Shown here: piece after piece, positions 6,886-15,300 of the stretch | Layout: each line of letters starts with the position of its first letter | Numbering within the stretch: position 1 is the stretch's first letter | Source: Candidatus Poseidoniales archaeon | GTDB lineage: Archaea > Thermoplasmatota > Poseidoniia > Poseidoniales > Poseidoniaceae | Assembly: GCA_009887135.1 (NCBI GenBank) | Contig: QXYA01000076.1 | Location: forward strand, 1 to 16,685 | Reading direction: 5' to 3' | DNA: 16,685 nucleotides | The notes under the pieces: model-generated | Told to the model about the DNA's origin: nothing | The model's database searches: none | What the model saw: only the letters and a program-made list of their open reading frames with translations | Translations under genes and position numbers: made by a program

Positions 6886-9800
6886 ATTGTGAGAGAGAAT
6901 CGATGTACTGCCATCCGAAATGATTCCACTGTTGTTGTGTCCAGCCAGAAGGCAGACCAGTTGGAGGGAGAGGTGCTATTCCTCTGTCACCGTCACCTGA
7001 TGGATTTGATGGTGAAGGAGTTGGTGTTGGCACAGTAGCAGTTGGTTGTGGAACAGGTGGGATTGCAATTTGAGGTACAATCTTCATTTCCATCTCTTCG
7101 ACAACAACATCCGTCTGATCAGCCTCCAATTCTTCATCACCATATTTCATCTTACGATACATGACAAGCATCCACAAGAATGCAGAGAGTGAGGCAATCG
7201 CAACGAGGTACATGAAGATAGCAAATTGACTATCGCCCGCTTGTTCTGCGAGTGCATCCCCGTCTCGAACAGTTTCTTTCTTGACGATGAGCGGATCCAC
7301 AGTCATTCGGTCCATTTCAACCCCATCAACTGTTACGAGCAGTCGGTATTCCTGGGATTCACCTGGTCCAACTTCTGCAATTACCGGTAAAGAAACAGAT
7401 GCGGTCAGACCGGCAGCCACAGGGATTGTCGTGTTGGATTCTGCGTTCCAGTTACCACCTTCAACGAGTCGTTGAAGGATAAAGGAAAGTTCTCCTTTTC
7501 CACCTTCATTCGCCACACTGATTTCAAGTTCAGATGTTGAGCCTTGAATAGGACTTGGATTACTCCATTTGATGGATGTATCTGCATTATCGAACGAGAC
7601 ACTTGGACCAAGAAGAGCAAGAGGCCAGGAAGCAAAGGGTTCTGCAACATTGTTATTCAATGTCTCAAATGGATTTCCAGAAGCATCTGAACCTGAAACC
7701 CAGATATCTACGACATATGATGGCAACAACGTTGTCGCTCCCATGTCGGTCAAGTCAATGTTTCCAGTCCAGAAGAACTGGTCACCAAATGGAAGTGTTT
7801 CTGGAAGAACTGAGGCTCCGCGTGAAATTTCAGCTTCACCTGCACGTATTCTGTAGTGAAGGACTGCGGGTCTATCGAGATCAAACCCATTATCATCAAC
7901 CGTTTCGAGCATAACAAGCAGAGAGTCAGCTTCCCCAATAGAAATTGGTGAGCCTGCTGGAACTTCATTCAACATGACTGTCTGAATGGTCGGGTTTGAA
8001 CTGTCAACAGCCAACCTCACACGTGGTAGTGGATCAGTTTCGTCCATGGCCAGGCCAGGTAAATCCTCTAATCGGAGCCGAAGGTCAAGATGGCCACTAT
8101 TGACAGGTGGTACCAAGAGATCCAAACTGAATTCACCATTGGAACGAGGTGAAGTTTTCCATACATGGTCAAAGTCTCCGAAAACAACATCGAATGCACC
8201 CGGAGGTGCTGGAGTCTCATCTTCACTGAACAATACACGTCCAGTAACTCGGAGAGCCTGGCCAGAACCAATGAGCGTTTCTTCAATTTCGTCATTGTAA
8301 TGATTGGTTCCATCTCGAAGTTCCACTGCTTTGATGTGACCTGATTCAGTGTCAAATCTGAAGTCATTATCAAGACTCCATGCATTGTTTCCAAGACCTG
8401 AAACCTTTGTGAAACAAGGCGTATCTTCACCTTCATTACAAGGCTTATCAGTCACTCGTAGAACTGGAACGAAGAGCGTCTCCCCGTTGGTATCAAAGGA
8501 TTCTGGGAACGACCAAGTTAATTGGAATCTCGCACGTATCAGTAGTTGACTTGAATTTCCTTCAAACGTTGAAATCTCAGAATACAGATTCGAAACTGCA
8601 ATGAATTCTCCACCTGATTCGAGGTGAGCCTTTGGCATTCCATTTTCGTCTTCCTGAAGTTGGATAAATATTGAAGTCTCCTCATCGTTTACATCCTGAC
8701 CAAGTGCAAATTGAACGAATTGAATATCATCCCATCCGTTACGATCGGAAAGGACAACTTGGGCTGTGTACATCACACCAGGATGGAGAGGTTTTTCGTC
8801 ATCATGGCCGACAATACTTGAATTGGTTAAATCCACTTCAGGCTCAAATTCTTGACGTATTTGATACGTCGAAAGATCTGCACCCCAACTTGGCATTACC
8901 TGTCCAGGAGCATAGCCACATACCTGCGGTGTTGGTGGACAAACGGGTCCACCTCCCATAGCGACCTGATTATTTTGCCCATCCTTACCAGTAACGAAGA
9001 ATGAGACAACTTGTCCATGGACCAACATTGAATCATCAATCAGGCCATTGAAGATGTTTAATCCTCCCGCAATGGTTTCTGGAGAAGACAATGTTTTCTC
9101 AGTGTATTCGTCTTCTTGCGGCAAACCATCAAAGTTGAAATCATGACAACCCAAAGCGACCGTTGATTTACATCCAATCCAATAATGTAGACTAATTTGA
9201 GTCGGGGGATCAACACTGTCTTGGATGTTGACAGTTACACTCTGACCACCAGGTGCTGGAGGACCAACATGGCGTTCTTGTCCATCAAATGGAAGAGCAC
9301 TGAGGACCAATGGAGAATTCCCATCAAGAACCAAACGGATTGTATTGTATCCCGGATTCGAATATTCAGAACCATTTGGAAGATTAACCGCTTCAACATA
9401 GAAGATCATTCCACCAGGTGCGGATTCAATTGGTGATTCAAAGGTCAAATTGTATGAACCAAAACTTGGATTCGATTCCTGAGCGAGTATGACAGGTTGC
9501 CCAATTGGGTCGCCATCATAGGTGACATTTTGTCCTAAAACACGTAGTTCAAATTCTCCCGCTAATGGGGACAATTGTGAGGACTGGAAATGAATTTTAC
9601 CTAGGAATGAGATATTTTGCCCACCGCGAACCCAATCCTGAGTAAACAGTTGCCGCCCATCTTCATCATAGACTTGCATTCCATCGAGTTGAATATCGTT
9701 TTCTACACGAAGGTCCATCGTTTCAGTATCCCAGTTCGACACTGCTGTTCCAAAAGAATCCTTGACTGTAAGAATTGCTTCAGTGGATTGTTCATCATCC

Positions 9801-12259
9801 CAAGACCAATCGACGGTAACAGGAATCCGAATGGTTCGCACATCATTGTTGTCGATAGAGGAGGTGCAATTAGAAACATCGAAGTTAACAATTCCATCTG
9901 CGTCATTAAGTGAACTGCAAGTATCTCCTTGTTGCCACTTGAAAGATGGGTTTTGGCCGTGAGAATTATTGAGTGATGCTATGACTTCAGACACGTAATT
10001 GACTTCATCTCCATGTGCAACTTTTATGATCAGATTTCGAGCAATCCCGTCAGGGGCAGCCATGCCTCCTTCAAATGCAGCATTAATCGCATGAGTATTC
10101 ATCTTGTAAGATACATCGATGTTCGTTATTTTCACGCGTCCAGATGTCTGCGCTTTGATTGCAAGTGGTACTTCGACAAACCCATCTCCATTATCTGGAA
10201 TAAAGTCATTGAAAGCATCTACCAATGTCGGTTGGAATTCTACATCCTGACCAACAACAGAGTCATCACTAACGTCAATAGAGGATTCATTGAGGAAAAG
10301 AATACTCTTCCAATCAAATACTCCGTCATTTCCAACATCTATTTTCGGTTTGTCAGGGTATCCTTCTTCATAGAAGAGTTCCAGACTATCCAAAACAGGT
10401 GTGATGTAAGGATCTGTTGTCGTCATTGTAACTGCATAACGAAGAACGTTACCAGCTCCATCTGTTGAGAAACTCGTTTCAACCATGTTATCTGCAGATT
10501 GCCAGGTTGTTCCATCATCATTTGATACCTGAACGGTGAGAGTGGTTGAAGGGTCTTGTGAGGCAATCCATTGAGGCCGTACCTTACCTACCTTCGTACC
10601 TGTAGGCTTAGCTGGAGAAATCCATGTACCGCTTGTTTCGTATTCAGTAGAGTATTCTAAATCAACCCACCAAGATACGGCAGTAGAACCAATCAGTGTT
10701 GCTTTCCAAACGAGTTCTGTCCCAGGGTGTTGGAAGTGAACTGTCGTGTTGGATTCAACTTGAACCCAATGTGTACCATTGTCCGCAGATACCCAATAAT
10801 CGACTCGATCGCCAATTGAAGCAGCCGACCATAGAGTTTCCATATTCACCGCTAATACGTCTTCGACAGTATTTATCACGGGGCCAAGCCACGTAGTTGT
10901 ACCCGGTGCTGGCGTCGTTTTGTATGTCCAACTTGTACCAAACTCATGATACGAAGGCGTACTTGACCATGTCGAATATCCTGAATCCACAGTAAGGAAT
11001 CGCTGACCATCATAGAAGAGGCCATAGCCAAGGGAGGAGATGCTACGAATCGAATTCTCTGGAATTAAAGCAGTTGCTGTCCCAGATCGTCCCCAAGCCT
11101 CGAGTTGATCACGGTCATTGTAATATTGACCATCTTGGCATCGCATGAAGAAGTGCGTTTCATTCATTTCTAAGCCCCTCGCTTGTTGATTACTTACACC
11201 ACATTGCCAGATTGAAGAAGAAGAGGTTTGGAATGTAAAGTGTTTATCGCCTCTCTCAAGATTTCCGGCATCATCCTGTTGATAGGACTGTATTCGTCGA
11301 TTCTGATTATGGAGAATCCAAATGGTATCATCAACTGGGTCGTAAGTGATTCCAGTATAATCACCATTTCCTTGTGGCTGGAATGAGTTTATACAAACCC
11401 ATTCATTTTCATTCGAGATATCAAACTCTAAGACACGATGATAGAGGGTATTAGCGGTTGAACTGTAGAAGTATTTGTATCCTGATAGAACAGCGAAAAG
11501 TCGTTCATCATCAGTCACAACCCAATCTCTGAAGCCATATTGGCCATAATATGAGGAGGAATGTTTTGAGGGCAATGTACATCCATTTTGGTCGAGTGTA
11601 ATGATGCTCTCACGTGTGCCGTTGTTGGGATGCAGACGGTGGACAATATTGTGGAATGAAGTAGACGACCAAGTCGAGAGATATAGCCAGTCATGATGAC
11701 GTAGCACTGCACCTTGTCCCTGAGCATTCAAAGAGTTGGGTGTTAACTTAAGTTGCTGAGAAAAGAGAGCATCTGTCGAGTTTGATGTATACGGTTGGCG
11801 AACTGCGTAAGTCCCGTTATCCAACCAAGCAGTACTTGAGGGATTGACAGGCTCGTCCATGCTGTGTGCATTGAATGATTGGCTGACATTGGCCATAGCA
11901 AGGGTCAAGTCAGAACTTTTGTTATCCGTATTGGATGCTTCTCCAGCAACCCAATGATCACGAGTTGTTGTCGGGATAGATGACCAGCCTGTTGCAGATG
12001 CTCCGGAGAGCGTCATCTGAACATCGGTTACTTCTGCTCCTTTGGGAAGAGAAATCTTTGCCCCACTGTCAGCATTTCCACCCTGATAAAGAGCAATATA
12101 TTCAGTCGTACCATCACTAAATTCGTAGGTGTGTCGAGCCACTTCAGCTGCTTCTGCATTTTCAATCCAGAGTTCACTGAACGGTGACATACTCATACCC
12201 AAGAAAAGAGAAAGAAGCAGCGCTGCGACGGTTCGCCTCGATACAAAGTTAGCACTCAT
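6884..12259 (-). CDS. Giant (1791 aa) secreted surface protein with C-terminal membrane anchor and proline-rich cytoplasmic tail
   Basis: Residues about 8-39 form a signal peptide (RRTVAALLLSLFLG core, likely cut near NAEA/AEV). Residues about 180-450 have short repeated strands typical of a beta-propeller (WLYLSTW, LFAVLSG, TIWILHNQN). Two S-x-D-x-G-x-x-W motifs follow, SADNGTHW (491) and SNDDGTTW (579), identical in form to the Asp-box of sialidase-type repeats but here probably in beta-sandwich domains. The long middle (about 640-1670) looks like serial immunoglobulin-like beta domains with many N-glycosylation sequons. One EF-hand-like loop, DFNFDGLPQEDE, lies at 1040-1051, flanked by Cys1030 and Cys1038. 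A membrane span (FAIFMYLVAIASLSAFLWML, from about 1679) is followed by a 90-residue tail: acidic, then Pro/Thr-rich, ending GLPSGWTQQQWNHFGWQYI. No enzymatic site is visible. It lies 48 bases behind the calcium-ladder gene and 9 bases before the helical-protein gene. A role in cell-surface structure, adhesion or polymer binding is likely but unproven. Confidence 0.9.
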   Translation of the reverse strand: MSANFVSRRTVAALLLSLFLGMSMSPFSELWIENAEAAEVARHTYEFSDGTTEYIALYQGGNADSGAKISLPKGAEVTDVQMTLSGASATGWSSIPTTTRDHWVAGEASNTDNKSSDLTLAMANVSQSFNAHSMDEPVNPSSTAWLDNGTYAVRQPYTSNSTDALFSQQLKLTPNSLNAQGQGAVLRHHDWLYLSTWSSTSFHNIVHRLHPNNGTRESIITLDQNGCTLPSKHSSSYYGQYGFRDWVVTDDERLFAVLSGYKYFYSSTANTLYHRVLEFDISNENEWVCINSFQPQGNGDYTGITYDPVDDTIWILHNQNRRIQSYQQDDAGNLERGDKHFTFQTSSSSIWQCGVSNQQARGLEMNETHFFMRCQDGQYYNDRDQLEAWGRSGTATALIPENSIRSISSLGYGLFYDGQRFLTVDSGYSTWSSTPSYHEFGTSWTYKTTPAPGTTTWLGPVINTVEDVLAVNMETLWSAASIGDRVDYWVSADNGTHWVQVESNTTVHFQHPGTELVWKATLIGSTAVSWWVDLEYSTEYETSGTWISPAKPTGTKVGKVRPQWIASQDPSTTLTVQVSNDDGTTWQSADNMVETSFSTDGAGNVLRYAVTMTTTDPYITPVLDSLELFYEEGYPDKPKIDVGNDGVFDWKSILFLNESSIDVSDDSVVGQDVEFQPTLVDAFNDFIPDNGDGFVEVPLAIKAQTSGRVKITNIDVSYKMNTHAINAAFEGGMAAPDGIARNLIIKVAHGDEVNYVSEVIASLNNSHGQNPSFKWQQGDTCSSLNDADGIVNFDVSNCTSSIDNNDVRTIRIPVTVDWSWDDEQSTEAILTVKDSFGTAVSNWDTETMDLRVENDIQLDGMQVYDEDGRQLFTQDWVRGGQNISFLGKIHFQSSQLSPLAGEFELRVLGQNVTYDGDPIGQPVILAQESNPSFGSYNLTFESPIESAPGGMIFYVEAVNLPNGSEYSNPGYNTIRLVLDGNSPLVLSALPFDGQERHVGPPAPGGQSVTVNIQDSVDPPTQISLHYWIGCKSTVALGCHDFNFDGLPQEDEYTEKTLSSPETIAGGLNIFNGLIDDSMLVHGQVVSFFVTGKDGQNNQVAMGGGPVCPPTPQVCGYAPGQVMPSWGADLSTYQIRQEFEPEVDLTNSSIVGHDDEKPLHPGVMYTAQVVLSDRNGWDDIQFVQFALGQDVNDEETSIFIQLQEDENGMPKAHLESGGEFIAVSNLYSEISTFEGNSSQLLIRARFQLTWSFPESFDTNGETLFVPVLRVTDKPCNEGEDTPCFTKVSGLGNNAWSLDNDFRFDTESGHIKAVELRDGTNHYNDEIEETLIGSGQALRVTGRVLFSEDETPAPPGAFDVVFGDFDHVWKTSPRSNGEFSLDLLVPPVNSGHLDLRLRLEDLPGLAMDETDPLPRVRLAVDSSNPTIQTVMLNEVPAGSPISIGEADSLLVMLETVDDNGFDLDRPAVLHYRIRAGEAEISRGASVLPETLPFGDQFFWTGNIDLTDMGATTLLPSYVVDIWVSGSDASGNPFETLNNNVAEPFASWPLALLGPSVSFDNADTSIKWSNPSPIQGSTSELEISVANEGGKGELSFILQRLVEGGNWNAESNTTIPVAAGLTASVSLPVIAEVGPGESQEYRLLVTVDGVEMDRMTVDPLIVKKETVRDGDALAEQAGDSQFAIFMYLVAIASLSAFLWMLVMYRKMKYGDEELEADQTDVVVEEMEMKIVPQIAIPPVPQPTATVPTPTPSPSNPSGDGDRGIAPLPPTGLPSGWTQQQWNHFGWQYIDSLSQ
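6905..6967 (-). other. Short aromatic motif at the cytoplasmic C-terminus of the giant surface protein
   Basis: After a Pro/Thr/Ser-rich linker, the last 25 or so residues of the 1791-residue protein read P-P-T-G-L-P-S-GW-TQQQWNHFGWQYI and end with DSLSQ. The density of Trp, Gln, His and Tyr is unlike the rest of the tail, so this looks like a small folded or binding motif held away from the membrane by the flexible linker. I recall similar G-W-T-x-x-Q-W-x-x-Y/F-G endings on other marine archaeal membrane proteins, but could not check this. Confidence 0.5.
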
Positions 12260-12275
12260 AGTCTAACGCAGAACT

Positions 12276-12297
12276 TGGAACATTATCAAGCGTTCCA
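12276..12297. repeat. Short inverted repeat between the two giant surface-protein genes
   Basis: TGGAAC (12276-12281) and GTTCCA (12292-12297) form a 6-bp stem with a 10-base loop in the 48-base gap between the calcium-ladder gene (stop at 12308) and the 1791-residue gene (start at 12259). A second pair, AACGC and GCGTT (12265-12269 and 12290-12294), offers an alternative, mutually exclusive stem. No good ribosome-binding site precedes the ATG at 12259. The element could be a regulatory structure or chance. Confidence 0.25.
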
Positions 12298-12307
12298 TCC
12301 CATGTCA

Positions 12308-15300
12308 CTAAGTGGTTTGACGAGAATCATACCGGATTGGGGAACTTTCACCCCGACTTCCGTCTTGTTCATCATCATTGACTTCGAACCAGTCAACCAT
12401 CCAATCGCCATCCGTATCCCAGTTTGTAGGATCAGTTCCTTCAGCGACGTGATCGTTGTTGTAGTCCAAGAGGTACCAACCAAACTCGTGTTCGCCTACA
12501 GAACGGACTGGAGCTGTATTTGGCGCACCTGTGTAGTATATTTCCCATGAATCAGTAAGATTACCTGCACAGTGAATGACATGATTCGTAGCATCTTGTA
12601 CAAGGAATTCTACATCATTGTCTTCAACAAGATAAGCAAACCTGAAATCATTGCTTTGAGTTTTGTCCATTTTGAGATAATTCCGAATACCTTCATCCCA
12701 TTGGCCAACACCAAGCAGTAAAGAGCGAAGTTGCCAGCCTTCCTGAACAACTTGACCTTCAAATGTCAATCCAGACAACCGAACAGCATTCGGACTCGAG
12801 AGAGATTCAGTTGTGATAGCGAAATACTCTTGGAAATTCGTATATGGCTCATACACGCATCCTGCTCCCGAACAATCCCAATTTCCATCTTGGTCGGGAT
12901 CATAGTTGGCGTCGATGGCATCCCGTGGATCCATCGTAAACCAAGCGAAATCCAGATCTGGCCGCTGCAAAGTCCCAGCATTCAGTGATAACGGTAAGCA
13001 AGAATTCGTTGAAGTATCGCATGCCCCACCTGTAGCCGGATCAATCCAAACCACCTGGATTTTAAGATACGATGAATAATTATCGTTGGACTCATTCCAA
13101 GCCTTGGCATATTCATACCAATCTGGGATCATATCGCCATCAGTATCGTTATCACTTGGATTCGTACCATATTTGAACACTTCACGACCGTCTGTCAAAT
13201 TGAAATCCTTGTAATGTTCAGTGACTTGACCATTGTTCATAATCGTCACATATGCTTCTGAATCTTTGTCACTGTCATTGAGATCAGGTCTTGTTTCATT
13301 ATCCCATTCCATCCAATTTGTGAATGGAAGTGAGCCAATACCTGGCTGAATGACTTGAGAGGATGGCGTAAATGTACGGGCGTCCCAATCACCTTGAACA
13401 GCAGGTATATCGAAAGCAGTACGGCCATACCAGCCATCAGAATCCCCATCGTAATTGACATCCCATGGATTCAATGGATTTGCTGCCCAATGATTCGCTG
13501 TCGAAGGATTGTCCATGCCATAGAGCGCATAACAATATTCCCATCCATCTGGAATTCCATCCGAATCTGAATCGGGATGAGTAGGGTCAGCAACACCGAC
13601 CAAAGTTCTGTTGAAGTTGTTCTCATTATATGTGTTAATCGTATTCATCCGACTCACAGACTCAGGCCCTTTGGCCTTGAAATCATCAATTAGGGATTGT
13701 CGTGCTTGGAGAAGTGAAAGACCTTCTTCTTCAACATAAGCATTCATCGCATCTTCACCGAAATCTACAATTCCAACGGATGCAGGTACTGAACTTCGAT
13801 TGAGATATTTACCCCATGTTCGAGATTCCCATTCCCGTAAATTAGAGAAACGTTCATCCAAATCAATGGTCCCATCTCTGTTGCAATCATAGCTGTCGCC
13901 ATCAGAATCTAAGTTAACATCCGTTTCAATTAGAGGATTCAGTCCCCAACGGTTTTCATTCAAATCCCAGGAGGTGAACCAATATTCAAATCCGTCATAC
14001 ATGCCATCGTCATCGGTATCAGGATTGGTTGGATCTGTCATCCCAAGCAAGAGAGAGATGAATACATTTGGAGGCTCTCCAGATTGCCATGCGTTGAAAT
14101 CATCGAGTAAACGCTTTCCACGAGAATCTTTAGAAATCAACATTTGGAAGACTCGTTGTGCTTTCTTTGTCGGTTGTTGAACATCACCATCAACATGCAT
14201 CAAGGGCGCATCTGCCGGAGCAGAAATACCATTTTCTGGATTCGAGGTTGCTAATGCAAACTCTTGCAAATCAACCAAACCATCATTGTCACTGTCAAAA
14301 GTACCGTCTCCGGATACAACTGGGTTAAGTGTCCAAGTTTGGGCTGATAGATTCCATGCTGTGAAGAGAAGTTCCAATCCATCGATAATACCGTCACCAT
14401 CTGTATCGACATTGTTTGGATCGCCTGTTGGTCCAGTAAGATTGTATTGTTCTTCAGTGATGAACGCACCGAAGGATTGAGTCGTAGAAGCAGAAGGCCA
14501 TTGTTGGAATGCATATGCTGAACCGAGGGTAGTTACAAACCACTGCGGAGATGAGCGGTTTGCATTTGTTTCTGAGAGTGATGAATCAATGAGATTGTAT
14601 TCTTCCCAGTTTGTCATTCCATCATCGTCTGCATCGAGCCAACGGTCACTTGGTTGAAGCGGATTAAGCGTCCAATCATCATCAAGTATGTTCCAACGTG
14701 CAAACCAAATCTCCCACCCGTCCGGCATTCCATCTGCATCACTATCAGCCTTGAATGGATTACAAGAACCCTTTTCGAGAGAGATTTGTGTTGCAAGGAT
14801 TGCACCACTTGCTCGTTCTGCAAATGTCGATTCTGGAAGACCAAAATCACTGATATTATCGAATAGGTCTGTATGGAAACCAGAAGGTAATTCCATTCCA
14901 GATAACGTTTGATTGTTCAAGAACAAATCGGTTGAGACATGATACTCGAGATAGTTTACAAACATCTCACTTGGTTCTAGCACCCCGTTCTTATTGACAT
15001 CGTATCCATCTCCATCTGGATTCTCAAAGGCATCAGAACCATTCATTGGATTGACTCCGATACGAAGAGGAGACCATGTACACTGCCCATCCGCTTCCCA
15101 ACCATCGGGCAAAGTATCGCCATCGGAATCAAATAGATTCGGATCCGGTATAGACCAAGTTGCTGCAGATTCTGGGCTTTCACCATACTCTTCGAAGAGG
15201 TCACCTGCAAGTCCAGCAAGACGGACTAACGACCATTCATACTCACACAAATTAGCAAGTCCATCTTGATCAGCATCCCATCCTGCATCTTCTGCACGAG

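Noticed and set aside
10013..10468. 151-codon open frame on the plus strand
   Set aside because: Antisense to the 1791-residue surface protein gene, with no recognisable domain; the opposite frame is clearly the coding one.
10730..10800. Sialidase activity suggested by Asp-box motifs in the giant protein
   Set aside because: Only two S-x-D-x-G-x-x-W motifs are present, and the Arg triad and other sialidase features are not evident. The motif also occurs in non-enzymatic beta domains.
12259..12310. Idea that the two giant genes are one gene broken by a frameshift
   Set aside because: The downstream gene has its own signal peptide right after its ATG, and an untranslated gap of 48 bases with a genuine stop separates them. 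A split ancestral gene cannot be excluded but is not supported.
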